The position numbers and the translations under genes were made by a program. A stretch of DNA of 64,000 nucleotides, taken from positions 868,001 to 932,000 of the forward strand of contig NZ_JACHJB010000002.1 of the NCBI RefSeq assembly GCF_014207745.1, in the 5' to 3' direction. The notes under the pieces were generated by a model. That model was not told the origin of the DNA. It saw only the letters and a program-made list of their open reading frames with translations, and did no database searches. Below, piece after piece: positions 33,504 through 42,570 of this stretch. Every line of letters begins with the position of its first letter. The first letter of the stretch is position 1. The DNA comes from Nonomuraea muscovyensis (GTDB lineage Bacteria > Actinomycetota > Actinomycetes > Streptosporangiales > Streptosporangiaceae).

Positions 33504-34645
33504 GTGTCCTGAGTCGGAAATTCGTCTAGTGTTCTTCTGTGACGCGTCCGGGACCGAAGCTTGAGCCTCTTGATCTGACCGCTGGGGAGCGGGCCGAGCT
33601 TGAGCGGTGGGTGCGGCGGCGCAAGGGTGCCCAGGACCTGGCGCTGCGGGCCAGGCTAATCCTGGCGTGTGAGACTGTCGGCGAGGACGGTTTCCCGGTC
33701 TCCACCAAGGTGGTCGCGGACCAGGTCGGGGTGTCGCGGGAGACGGTCTCGAAGTGGCGTCGGCGCTTCCTGGCCGACCGGCTTGGCGGCTTGTCGGACG
33801 AGCCGCGTCCGGGTCGGCCGCGTACGGTGGGCGATGAGCAGGTGGCGGAGCTGATCGCACGGACCCTGGAGAGCAAGCCCAAGAACGCCACGCACTGGTC
33901 GACGCGGTCGATGGCCCAGCAGGTCGGCCTGTCGCAGTCGACGGTGTCCCGGGTCTGGCGGGCCTTCGGCCTGCAACCGCATCGCTCGGAGACGTTCAAG
34001 CTGTCCACCGACCCGTTCTTCGTCGACAAGGTTCATGACGTGGTCGGCCTGTACCTGGATCCGCCGGAGCGGGCGCTGGTGCTGTGCGTGGACGAGAAGT
34101 CCCAGATCCAGGCTTTGGATCGCGCCCAGCCCGTGCTGCCCATGATGCCGGGCGTACCCGAGCGGGCCAGCCACGACTATGTCCGGGCCGGGACCACCAC
34201 GCTGTTCGCGGCGTTGGATGTGGCCTCGGGCAAGGTGATCGGATCCTTACACCGCAGGCACCGCGCGGTGGAGTTCAAGAAGTTTCTGATCAAGGTGGAC
34301 AAGGAGGTCCCGGCCGGGCTCGATGTCCACCTGATCTGCGACAACTACGCCACCCACAAGACGGCCGCCATCAAGAAGTGGCTGCTGGCGCACCCGCGTT
34401 TCCATCTTCACTTCACCCCGACCGGCTCGTCCTGGCTGAACCTGGTGGAACGCTGGTTCGCCGAGTTGACGACCAAGCAGATACGACGCGGAGTCCACAA
34501 GACGGTGCACGCGCTGGAAAAGGACATCCGCGCCTGGATCGCCTCCTGGAACGAGCATCCCAAGCCCTTCGTCTGGACGAAGACCGCTGAAGAGATCCTT
34601 GACGCTCTCGCCTCGTACTGTCGACGTATTTCCGACTCAGGACAC
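33504..34645 (+). mobile_element. IS630 family insertion sequence (first copy)
   Basis: 1142-bp element with inverted repeats starting GTGTCCTGAGTCGGAAAT at the left and its complement at the right, flanked by TA at 33502-33503 and 34646-34647, the TA duplication typical of IS630. One intact transposase gene fills it. It is unrelated in sequence to the IS630-like element at 50340. Confidence 0.93.
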
Positions 34646-34648
34646 TAG
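33541..34648 (+). CDS. IS630 family transposase
   Basis: A 368-residue transposase: HTH region RARLILACETVGEDGFP and VSRETVSKWRRRFLADRLGGL at the N-terminus, then a DDE_3 domain with Asp in LVLCVDEKSQIQALDR, Asp in HLICDNYATHK and Glu in WLNLVERWFAELT. The product ends in ISDSGH. Its stop codon TAG is formed by the flanking TA target duplication plus the next host base, so the last codon of the gene lies outside the element. Confidence 0.93.
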
Positions 34649-34871
34649 ATGAACGCCCGGGGATCTTCTTTGATCACGGGAAACGCTGCCGGACAGGCCC
34701 TGCGCTCGCCCTTCATGCTGCGGCTTCACCGCCTGGCCCGCCCAGCTGATGCGCGCCGGCTTGTAGACGATGGCGTCGCAGTAGGGACCGGGTTGGCCGT
34801 CGGCGGATTCGGCGGCGGGTGGTTCCATGCGACCCCAAGCGATGAACCGGTGCTGTCACCGCGCTCTTGGC

Positions 34872-35240
34872 TCAGGAAGTCGCGAGCAACAAGGCCATGG
34901 TTGTTCCGGTGACCACGGCCAGCACCACGGGCGCTACAGCGTGGGAGCGGTGGCGCCGGTGCGTGAAGTCGCGGGCACGGAGGTGGAATCCCACCGCGCC
35001 GAGCAGCAGCAGTGTGAGACCGGTCGCGGCCGTGATGGCGAGCGGTTTGAACCAGATGCCGGCTGCGAGCCCGAGCGCGCCGGCGACCTCCAGGGCGCCG
35101 ATCGAGCGGGTCATCGTCGGGCCGACGCCGAGCCTGAGCAGGTTGGCCGTCACGGGATCCCGCAGCAGGACCTTCTGGGCGCCGGCGAGCAGGAAGATGA
35201 GAGCGACCAGAGTGCTCAGTGTGTTGGCGACAAACGCCAT
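34872..35240 (-). CDS. DoxX family membrane protein
   Basis: A 122-residue protein with four hydrophobic segments and the DoxX features FLLAGAQKVLL and GALEVAGALGLAAGIWF. It diverges from a TetR gene and has a likely operator (AGAACGAACATTCC) 20 bp before its start. Paired TetR/DoxX genes also occur at 19.2-20.2 kb, but the two DoxX proteins are not closely alike. The role is unknown; the shared operator links it to the FAD monooxygenase downstream. Confidence 0.82.
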   Translation of the reverse strand: MAFVANTLSTLVALIFLLAGAQKVLLRDPVTANLLRLGVGPTMTRSIGALEVAGALGLAAGIWFKPLAITAATGLTLLLLGAVGFHLRARDFTHRRHRSHAVAPVVLAVVTGTTMALLLATS

Positions 35241-35259
35241 GGTACGACCTTTCGCAGAA

Positions 35260-35322
35260 AGAACGAACATTCCTTTTTTAAGAGGGAGGCAGTAAACTTG
35301 TCAAGTACGAATGTTCGTTCTA
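35260..35322. promoter_or_regulatory. Two operator sites between DoxX and TetR genes
   Basis: AGAACGAACATTCC at 35260-35273 and, on the other strand, GTAGAACGAACATTCGTAC over 35305-35323. Both contain GAACGAACATTC. The region is AT-rich (TTCCTTTTTTAAG), as expected for a promoter. The neighbouring TetR protein is the likely ligand. Confidence 0.7.
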
Positions 35323-35334
35323 CGTTGTGATCCC

Positions 35335-35943
35335 ATGGCACGCATGCCCAAGGAGCACCTCGAAGCCCGCCGCCGCCAGATCCTGGACGCCGCCCGGCAC
35401 TGCTTCATCCGCAACGGCTTCCATGCCACGTCCATGCAGGACGTGCTGACCGAGGCCGAGCTGTCGGCCGGGGCCGTCTACCGCTACTTCAAGAGCAAGG
35501 ACGACATCATCGCGGCGACCGCCGCCGAGGCTCTGGCCGAGGTCGCGTCGGCGTTCGAGGCGGACGACGGCGCGCGGCCGCCGGATCTGGACAACATCGT
35601 CGATCTCGTGCTGGGGGTCGAGCGCCCTCCGCTGTCCGGATCGCAGGAGTCGGCCCAACTGCTGGTGCAGGTCTGGTCGGAGGCGCTGCGATCGCCGTCG
35701 CTGCGCACGAAACTGAAGGAGGTCATGGCGGAGGCCCGCGGCGTGGTCGGCGGCCTCGTGGCGCGGCATCAGCAGCGCGGGTTGCTTCCCGCCGACGTCT
35801 CTGCCGAGGACGTGGCCGATGTCCTGATGGCTCTGGTCGACGGGTTCCTGGTGCGCCGCGCAGTGTACGGCCACGCGGATTCGGCGGCCTTCAGGAACGG
35901 CATGCGAGCCCTGATGTCGGCGCCGGCTCAAGCCGCCCGATAG
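35335..35943 (+). CDS. TetR family transcriptional regulator
   Basis: A 202-residue repressor with HTH at residues ~12-55 (RRRQILDAARHCFIRNGFHATSMQDVLTEAELSAGAVYRYFKSK) and a TetR_C domain. I start at the ATG at 35335, after the operator. GAACGAACATTC-like sites flank the gene on both sides, so it probably represses its own promoter, the DoxX gene and the monooxygenase-methyltransferase genes. Confidence 0.92.
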   Translation: MARMPKEHLEARRRQILDAARHCFIRNGFHATSMQDVLTEAELSAGAVYRYFKSKDDIIAATAAEALAEVASAFEADDGARPPDLDNIVDLVLGVERPPLSGSQESAQLLVQVWSEALRSPSLRTKLKEVMAEARGVVGGLVARHQQRGLLPADVSAEDVADVLMALVDGFLVRRAVYGHADSAAFRNGMRALMSAPAQAAR

Positions 35944-36012
35944 CGAACGAACATTCGCTCTTGACGGTCAGGGCTCAGCCGTGCTCTTCTAAAAAGAACG
36001 ATCATTCGTTCT
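35943..36012. promoter_or_regulatory. Promoter and operators of the FAD monooxygenase gene
   Basis: GCGAACGAACATTCGC at 35943-35958, then a -35-like TTGACG at 35961-35966, then AGAACGA-TCAT-TCGTTCT at 35995-36012, a perfect inverted repeat with 7-bp arms. The operators frame the promoter and share the GAACGA core with the sites at 35260-35322. Confidence 0.7.
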
Positions 36013-36026
36013 ATGAGGGTGGGTTT

Positions 36027-37652
36027 GTGACTACGAAAGCGGACGTTCTCATCGTCGGCGCGGGGCCGACCGGCCTGGTGCTGGCCATCGACCTGGCACG
36101 GCGGGGTGTGATCCCACGGATCATCGACGCCGGGCGCGCGGACCACCGGGAGAGTCGAGCGGTGTCGATCGTGGCGAGATCGCTGGAGATGCTGGACGAT
36201 CTCGGGCTGGCCCAAGCCGCCATCGAACGAGGCGTCCCGCTGCACACGCTGAACTTCTACCAAGGCACCACAACACTGGCCGAGATGGACGTGACGGCCG
36301 TGGACTCCCCGTTCCCGCTGGACCTGTGCATCCCGCAGTGGCAGACGGTCACGCTGTTGCGCGAGCGCGCCGAGGAGCTCGGAGTCACCATCGAATGGGA
36401 CACCCGCCTGGTCGGGCAGCAGGCTGGCGAGCACGGCGTCACCGTGGAACTCCAGCACGGGGATGGCCGCAGCCAACGGTGCGAAACCGGGTGGCTGATC
36501 GGCGCCGACGGCGCCCACAGCACCGTGCGCGAGACGGCGGGCATCACCCGGGAGAGAGCCGACCTGAAGCGGGGGTTCATCCTGGGCGACGTCGCCGTGG
36601 ACTGGCCGCTCACCCGGGACCGCTTCCATGTCTACTTCGACGCCTCCGGCCTGGTGGCCGTCTTCCCCATGATCGGGGGCTACTGGCGCATCCTGGCCAG
36701 CGCGCCGGACGACCGGCCGCCGGCCACCCCAGGCCTGGACGACTTCGCCGCCTACGTCGCCGAACGCACACCCCTGGATTCTCACGTACGCGACCTGCAG
36801 TGGAGTTCGTCGTTCGTGGCCCGCGAGAGCCTGGCCGACCGCCTTCGCCACGGCCGGATCCTCCTAGCCGGCGACGCCGCGCACAGCCACAGCCCGGTGG
36901 GCGGCCAGGGCATGAACACCGGCATGCAAGACGCCTACAACCTGGGCTGGAAACTCGCGCTCGTCGTCACCGGGCGCGCCGAGGACTCCCTCCTGGACAG
37001 CTACCAGGCCGAACGCTGGCCCATCGTCAAGGCCGTGGTCGACGCCACCTCGACCACCACGAAAGTCGCCACCGGCACCGCCCTGGTCGCCCGCAGAGCC
37101 AGGCGGCACGCGCTGCGCCTGTTCGGCCGGCTCAATCCCGTGCAGCAGCGGCTGTCGAACGCCTTCGGCGAACACCTCGTCCACTACCGCGACAGTGACC
37201 TCGTCTTCGAACGCTGGCACGAGTCACAGGCCAGGGCGTGGAGTGACGTCGCCTGTACCGGACCGGAAGCCGGCGAGCTGGTACGGGACGCCTACGTCGA
37301 GAACCGTGAGGGGCCGGTGGCGCTCCGCCACATCCTCCGGACGCCGGGCCACCACCTCGTCCTGTTCGCGGCGGACACGACGGACTCCGCCACCCTGGCT
37401 GCCTGGCAGCCCTCCGCGCACGAGGCGATGGCCGGGCACGGCGAGGTCCATGTCATCACCCGCGGCCACCTGCCGCACGACCCCATGGACGGAGTCTTCG
37501 CCGACCTGCGCAGTGAGGCGCACAACCGCTACGGCGTGCGCCGCCCCAGCCTGTACCTGATCCGCCCGGACAAGTACGTCGGCTTCCGCGGCGACAGCGT
37601 CGACTTCGCACCCGTGAGCGACTACTTCCGTGCCCTGGGCGCCCGCCCGTGA
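36027..37652 (+). CDS. FAD-dependent aromatic monooxygenase
   Basis: A 541-residue class A flavoprotein hydroxylase: GAGPTGLVLAIDLARRG at the N-terminus, the DG-type motif GADGAHSTVRETAG near residue 170, and RILLAGDAAHSHSPVGGQGMNTG near 285. The C-terminal ~140 residues correspond to the thioredoxin-like tail of phenol or polyketide hydroxylases (RPDKYVGFRG). It would hydroxylate an aromatic or polyketide ring using NAD(P)H and O2. The GTG at 36027 follows AGGGTGGG. A methyltransferase gene follows after 34 bp. Confidence 0.9.
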   Translation: MTTKADVLIVGAGPTGLVLAIDLARRGVIPRIIDAGRADHRESRAVSIVARSLEMLDDLGLAQAAIERGVPLHTLNFYQGTTTLAEMDVTAVDSPFPLDLCIPQWQTVTLLRERAEELGVTIEWDTRLVGQQAGEHGVTVELQHGDGRSQRCETGWLIGADGAHSTVRETAGITRERADLKRGFILGDVAVDWPLTRDRFHVYFDASGLVAVFPMIGGYWRILASAPDDRPPATPGLDDFAAYVAERTPLDSHVRDLQWSSSFVARESLADRLRHGRILLAGDAAHSHSPVGGQGMNTGMQDAYNLGWKLALVVTGRAEDSLLDSYQAERWPIVKAVVDATSTTTKVATGTALVARRARRHALRLFGRLNPVQQRLSNAFGEHLVHYRDSDLVFERWHESQARAWSDVACTGPEAGELVRDAYVENREGPVALRHILRTPGHHLVLFAADTTDSATLAAWQPSAHEAMAGHGEVHVITRGHLPHDPMDGVFADLRSEAHNRYGVRRPSLYLIRPDKYVGFRGDSVDFAPVSDYFRALGARP

Positions 37653-37686
37653 CACCGCCTGCCAAGAAGAGGAGCTGGACAACCCC

Positions 37687-38559
37687 GTGACACAAGAACC
37701 GACCGTCCCCAGGAGCCTGGCCGGAATCGGCACGACCGCCTTGGGCGTGGCTCTCCTGCGCGCCCAGGAGAGCAGCCGACCGGACCGGCTGTTCGACGAC
37801 CCCTACGCGCGACACTTCCTCCAGGCCGTCGATCCGGCGTTCACCCCTTGGGCCGCAGGGCCTTCTCCGGCAACCGCACGTTTCCTGCAGGTCATGGCCG
37901 AGCAGGTCGCCGTCCGCACCCGGTTCCTCGATCGCGCGCTACTGGATGCCGCCGAACGAGGATGCGAGCAGGTGGTCCTGCTGGCGTGCGGCATGGATGC
38001 CCGCGCGTTCAGGCTCGCCTGGCCGGCCGGCACCAAGGTCTTCGAGCTGGACTTCGCCGACGTGCTCGCATTCAAGGCAGCCGTACTTGACGGCCGCGGC
38101 GCGACCGCCGCGTGCCACCGCGTCGAGGTCGCCACCGACCTGCGCCAGGACTGGCCGCGCGCGCTGGCGGAGTCCGGCTTCAACCCGGGGCGGCCGGCCG
38201 CCTGGCTGGCCGAGGGCATCCTGTACGCGCTCCCGCCCGAAGCCGCCGACCTGCTCCTCGACCGGATCACCACCCTCTCCGCCCCAGCAAGCATGCTCGC
38301 CCTGGATCACATGAAGGACTCCGAGCTGCTTCGCAGCGCCCGCGCGGACATCTCCGCCGAGCTCGTCGACCTGTGGCGCGGCGGCCCCACCGAGAACCTC
38401 AATGCCTGGCTTACCCACCGCGGCTGGCAGCCCACGGTGACAGACATCGCCGAGGCCGCGGCCGCCTGCGAACGCCCGATTCCGCCCGCGTTCGATCCCG
38501 CCCGCGCCGACGCCGGCCACGGCTGGCTGGCCACGGCGCACCTCCCGAAACCTCGCTAA
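37687..38559 (+). CDS. Class I SAM-dependent methyltransferase (ML2640-like)
   Basis: A 290-residue putative leucine carboxyl methyltransferase-type protein: TALGVALLRAQESSRPDRLFDDPYA at the start, SAM-binding VVLLACGMDARAFRL near 105, VFELDFADVLAFK near 130 and WLAEGILYAL near 190. Family members O-methylate secondary metabolites or other acids. It probably forms an operon with the monooxygenase and may methylate its product. The GTG at 37687 is the best start by homology; GAGGAG lies 11-12 nt upstream. Confidence 0.87.
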   Translation: MTQEPTVPRSLAGIGTTALGVALLRAQESSRPDRLFDDPYARHFLQAVDPAFTPWAAGPSPATARFLQVMAEQVAVRTRFLDRALLDAAERGCEQVVLLACGMDARAFRLAWPAGTKVFELDFADVLAFKAAVLDGRGATAACHRVEVATDLRQDWPRALAESGFNPGRPAAWLAEGILYALPPEAADLLLDRITTLSAPASMLALDHMKDSELLRSARADISAELVDLWRGGPTENLNAWLTHRGWQPTVTDIAEAAAACERPIPPAFDPARADAGHGWLATAHLPKPR

Positions 38560-38925
38560 GAGGCCCTCGACGTGCCAACCATCGAGACCGGGTTCGCCCC
38601 TTGCGTCATCACCAACTGCCGCCTTCGGGTTCATCGCGCATCTCAAGCATGATCCTGATCTCCTTCGATCGTCCGGCCACGATCTGAAACCTTCCGCGCC
38701 GTGGTCGCCTGCATTTTCGTCCCCGTCGGCGTCGGACGCCGCCGAGATCGGCCGACTGCCGTCGGCGGGCGAGCCGGCGCGCGGGCAGCGCATGGAGACA
38801 GCCTCGCGGGCCGATGTCCACGTACATGACCCGTGACGCAGCGTGCATTTGGACGTGTTCCTCGACGGTGGGTCGCGATGTACTTCCTGGGAGGCCAGGG
38901 GGCCCACGACACACGAGGAGACATC
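38560..38925. other. Intergenic, no gene seen
   Basis: 366 bp with no recognisable protein. It includes the leader of the secreted protein gene with ACGAGGAGACATC before GTG 38926. Confidence 0.4.
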
Positions 38926-39489
38926 GTGAATCTCAACATCTCGCGCAGGATCGGCCTCCGCGCTCTGGCGACGGGGGCACTGCTCGCCGTCCCGGTGACG
39001 GCGGTCACCGCCACACCCGCGCAGGCGTTCACCAATGTGACGGCGATCAGCGGGAAGCTGTCGGTCAACGCCGGCAACGTCGGAGACCACATCACCATCA
39101 ACCTGGAGAACGGGTTCCTGGTGGTGCGCAACTTCAAGGACACCATCACAGCGGGCAGCTTCACCTGCACGAACGTCGATGCCCAGACCGTCCGGTGCAC
39201 CAGCACCGGCATCACCAACATCCTGGTGAACGCGCAGGGCGGCGCCGACACGGTGACCAACAACACCGCGCTGCCGTCGCGTGTGTTCCTCGGCCCCGGT
39301 GGCGACATCTTCTCGGGCGGCTCGGCCCGGGACTTCGTCAACGGCAACGGGGACAACGACCTGATCGAGGGCAAGGGTGGCAGCGACATCCTCATCGGTG
39401 ATGAGGGTGGTTTCGACCAGGTCTTCGGCGGTGCGGGCACCGACTTCTGCAACGCCGAGGCGGAGAACTCCTGCGAGGGCGACGCGTAG
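38926..39489 (+). CDS. Secreted protein with calcium-binding-like repeats
   Basis: A 187-residue exported protein. Residues 1-32 are a signal peptide (basic start, hydrophobic core, ATPAQA cleavage site). The C-terminal ~70 residues contain glycine-aspartate repeats resembling RTX nonapeptides (GGDIFSGGSARDFVNGNGDNDLIEGKGGSDILIGDEGG), which form calcium-bound beta-rolls. Two Cys pairs may be disulfides. The domain has no catalytic module, so a binding or structural role outside the cell is likely. The GTG start follows a strong AGGAG site. Confidence 0.83.
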   Translation: MNLNISRRIGLRALATGALLAVPVTAVTATPAQAFTNVTAISGKLSVNAGNVGDHITINLENGFLVVRNFKDTITAGSFTCTNVDAQTVRCTSTGITNILVNAQGGADTVTNNTALPSRVFLGPGGDIFSGGSARDFVNGNGDNDLIEGKGGSDILIGDEGGFDQVFGGAGTDFCNAEAENSCEGDA

Positions 39490-39585
39490 GGGCGGCTCGA
39501 CCGGACTCACCGGCCCGCGTGCCCACGGCATGACGCTGTGGGCGCGCGGGGAACCCGGGAGCGAGCGGCCGGGTCGGGGCTGCGA

Positions 39586-40524
39586 TCAGCTCCCGCGGCA
39601 GGTCTTCGGCGGCCTGTGCCCGGCGCGGCCGAGAGTCTGCCGGCACACACCGAGCACGCGGTCGCGCAGCCACCGGTGAGCGGGGTCCGCGTCGAGCCGG
39701 ACATGCCACAGGAGCGACACGGTCACCTCTGGAGCGGGGAAGGGCAGCTCGAAGGAGTGCATGCCGCGCCGGAGGTCAGTGGTGTGACGCTCCGGGACCG
39801 TGGCGACCAGGTCCGAGGCCCTCGCCAGCGCCAGGGCGGCGCCGAAGCCGTCCACGACCGTCACGACCTCCCGCCGGTTGCCTGTCGGGTGAAGCGCCTC
39901 GTCCACCAGGCCCTCGGTCAGGCCGCGCCGCGAGACGTGCACGTGGCGCGAGGAGGCGTACCGTGCCGTCGTCACCTTCCCGCCGCTCAGCGGGTGCTCG
40001 TTCCGCACCACCCCGACGAACCGGTCGGTGAACAGAGGCCGGCTCAACACGTCCGGAGGCAGGGCGAGCTCGACGACACCCGTCTCCAGATCGACGGCGC
40101 CGTCCCGCAGGAGGCCCGTGCTCTTGTCGGTCTTCTGCACGAACCGCAGTCGCACGCCGGGCGCCTCGTCGCCCACCTTGGCCACCAGCTCCGGTCCGAA
40201 CCTCTCCACGAACCCGTCGCTGCTGCGCAGCGCGAACGTCCTCTCCAGCGTCGCCAGGTCCAGCTTCCCGGCCGGCCGCAGCACCTCCTCGGCCTCACGG
40301 ACCAGGCCCCGTACGCGGTCACGCAGTTCAAGGGCGCGGGGCGTGGGCACCAGCCCGCGGCCGGCCCGCACGAGCAGCGGGTCACCGGTGGCCCGCCGCA
40401 GCCGCGCGAGCGCGCGACTCATCGCCGAGGGGCTGAGCGCGAGACGTTCCCCCGCCCGCGTCACACTGCCCTCCTCAAGCAGGACGTCCAGCGTGACCAG
40501 CAAGTTCAGATCGGGCCGTGCCAT
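39586..40524 (-). CDS. LysR family transcriptional regulator
   Basis: A 312-residue LysR protein of the NodD-like group: winged HTH LLVTLDVLLEEGSVTRAGERLALSPSAMSRALARLRRATGD at residues ~9-50, effector-binding domain afterwards. It is divergent from the MFS exporter gene with a 140-bp gap, the usual layout when the LysR protein controls the transporter. Start chosen at the ATG 40524; an ATG two codons upstream is also possible. Confidence 0.88.
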   Translation of the reverse strand: MARPDLNLLVTLDVLLEEGSVTRAGERLALSPSAMSRALARLRRATGDPLLVRAGRGLVPTPRALELRDRVRGLVREAEEVLRPAGKLDLATLERTFALRSSDGFVERFGPELVAKVGDEAPGVRLRFVQKTDKSTGLLRDGAVDLETGVVELALPPDVLSRPLFTDRFVGVVRNEHPLSGGKVTTARYASSRHVHVSRRGLTEGLVDEALHPTGNRREVVTVVDGFGAALALARASDLVATVPERHTTDLRRGMHSFELPFPAPEVTVSLLWHVRLDADPAHRWLRDRVLGVCRQTLGRAGHRPPKTCRGS

Positions 40525-40663
40525 GCGCACACGATCTCACAGATCAGCCCGGACATGGCGTCGCATGCATGGATAGCTTGCCATCTTTGCGTCTTCCGCC
40601 AGGTCGGGAGGGCGCCTACTGTCCGTTGCGACCCCCTCTCGACTCCAGGAAGAGGCCATCGTC

Positions 40664-42181
40664 TTGACACCGGCAACACCTGCGGGCCCCGAACCTGTGC
40701 CGGCATCGCCCGCGCGCCGCCCACCCTTGGCCTGGGCACTGATCGCGCTGTCGCTGTCCATGCTCCTGCCCTCGCTCAGCATCAGCATCGCCAACGTCGG
40801 CCTGCCGAGCCTGGCCGAGGCATTCGACGCTCCCTTCGACGAGATCCAGTGGGTGGTGATCGCCTATCTCCTGGCCATCACGACGCTGATCGTCGGCGCC
40901 GGTCGGCTCGGCGACATCGTCGGCCGGCGCCGTCTCCTGCTGGGCGGCATCACCGTGTTCACGATCGCGACGCTGCTGTGCGGTCTCGCCCCGAACCTGC
41001 CCCTCCTGGTCGCCGCCCGGGCCCTCCAGGGAGCGGGCGCCGCGTGCATGATGGCGCTGACCATGGCCTTCGCGGGCGAGACCGTGCCCGGCGACCGCAC
41101 CGGCAGCGTCATGGGGCTGCTCGGGACGATGTCGGCCATCGGCACCGCGCTGGGCCCCTCCCTCGGCGGGGTCCTCATCGCGGTCTTCGGCTGGCGGGCG
41201 ATCTTCCTCGCTGGTGTGCCGCTCGGCCTTCTCACGCTCACGCTCACGACGCGGGTGCTGCCCGGCTCGCCACCGGCCGCGACCTCCGCACGCCGGCGCC
41301 TCGACATCGCGGGTACGGTGTTGCTGGCGATCACCCTGGGCGCCTACGCGCTGGCCATGACGACCGCGGCCGGCTCGTTCGGACCGCTCCCCATCGGATT
41401 GCTCATCGCGTCGGGCGCGGGTCTCGCCGCGTTCGTCATCACCGAGAAGAGGGTCTCGTCCCCGCTGCTCACCCTCTCGATGCTCCGCGACCCCGTCCTC
41501 GCCTCCGGCCTGACGACGAGCGCACTGGTCTCGACCGTCATGATGACCACTCTCGTCGTGGGCCCCTTCCACCTGGCCCGGGGCCTCGGCCTCGACCCGG
41601 CCCTCGTCGGCCTGGTGATGTCGGCCGGCCCCGTGGTGTCCGCCCTCACCGGCGTCCCGGCGGGCCGCGCCACCGATCGCTTCGGCACCGGGGCCATGGT
41701 GATCGTCGGGCTCAGCGGCATCATCGGCGGCACCGTCGCGCTCTCCCTGGTCCCCGCGTCAGCCGGTGTCCTCGGGTACGTCCTGCCCCTGGTCGCCACC
41801 ACCGCAAGCTACGCGCTGTTCCAGGCGGCCAACAACACCGCCGTCATGAGGGACGTCGCGCCGTACCAGCGTGGCCTGGTCTCCGGCATGCTGAACCTCT
41901 CCCGGAACCTCGGCCTCATCACCGGCGCATCGGTCATGGGGGCGATCTTCGCTCTCGCTGCCGGGACGGGTGACGTCGCCGCGGCGGCGCCGGGGGACGT
42001 GGCTCGCGGAGCCAACGGGGCCTTCGCCGTCTCGGCCGCCCTGGTGGCCCTCGGCCTGGCCGTCGTCCTGGGGCTGCGGATGCGTTCCCGGCGCCCGCCC
42101 GGCAACCCCGGCGCGGGCGCGGTTCCCGGCCACGCCCCCTCTCGCGCTTCGACGCGGAACGGTCAGGTGCGGCCACCGTGA
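40664..42181 (+). CDS. MFS drug:H+ antiporter (DHA2 type)
   Basis: A 505-residue transporter with about 14 membrane spans. Motif A appears as GRLGDIVGRRRLLLGG near residue 85 and motif C-like GTALGPSLGGVL near 160. DHA2 pumps export antibiotics and dyes by proton antiport. The start is a TTG with AGGAAGAGG upstream. The divergent LysR gene is the likely regulator. The Arg/Pro-rich tail after residue ~470 looks unstructured. Confidence 0.9.
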   Translation: MTPATPAGPEPVPASPARRPPLAWALIALSLSMLLPSLSISIANVGLPSLAEAFDAPFDEIQWVVIAYLLAITTLIVGAGRLGDIVGRRRLLLGGITVFTIATLLCGLAPNLPLLVAARALQGAGAACMMALTMAFAGETVPGDRTGSVMGLLGTMSAIGTALGPSLGGVLIAVFGWRAIFLAGVPLGLLTLTLTTRVLPGSPPAATSARRRLDIAGTVLLAITLGAYALAMTTAAGSFGPLPIGLLIASGAGLAAFVITEKRVSSPLLTLSMLRDPVLASGLTTSALVSTVMMTTLVVGPFHLARGLGLDPALVGLVMSAGPVVSALTGVPAGRATDRFGTGAMVIVGLSGIIGGTVALSLVPASAGVLGYVLPLVATTASYALFQAANNTAVMRDVAPYQRGLVSGMLNLSRNLGLITGASVMGAIFALAAGTGDVAAAAPGDVARGANGAFAVSAALVALGLAVVLGLRMRSRRPPGNPGAGAVPGHAPSRASTRNGQVRPP

Positions 42182-42279
42182 CCCTCGCCCTCGGCTCGCT
42201 GGTCTACACGATCAACCGGGCCGGCTCGCACGGCGCCGGCGACGCGCTCACCCTGTACATGCGGGGTACATGCGGGCGA

Positions 42280-42545
42280 CGGCAACGGGGAAGCGTGGCC
42301 TGACCTGTGCCACGTGTCAATGGTCTTCGTCGACCCCGATCTTTGGGCCCAAGGGATCGGGCGCCAGCTGCTCGACGCGGTGTCCGGCCTGGCCGCCGAC
42401 CGTGGCCACCAGCTCCTCCAGCTATGGCCGGGGCAGGGCAACCAGCGTGCCCGCCGCCTTTACGAGGGTGCCGGATTCCGACCGAGTGGCCGGCGGCAGC
42501 AGTTGGGCGGCGAGAACGTGATCCATCTGGTCCGCCCCCTGCAGG
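42280..42545 (+). pseudogene. GNAT acetyltransferase, C-terminal remnant
   Basis: The frame reads GDGNGEAWPDLCHVSMVFVDPDLWAQGIGRQLLDAV, with the acetyl-CoA-binding Q/R-x-x-G-x-G/A form GIGRQLL, and then ARRLYEGAGFRPSGR. The first half of a GNAT domain is missing; the upstream sequence in this frame is not protein-like. The 3' end runs into an IS5-family end sequence at 42550. Confidence 0.65.
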
Positions 42546-42549
42546 CCGA

Positions 42550-42570
42550 GGGCCTGTATGGAGTTCGAAT
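42550..42570 (+). repeat. Solitary IS5-family terminal sequence
   Basis: GGGCCTGTATGGAGTT at 42550-42565 is identical to the ends of the IS5-family remnants at 44941 and 46884-46899. No transposase sequence follows, so this is an orphan end or the scar of a deletion. Confidence 0.65.
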
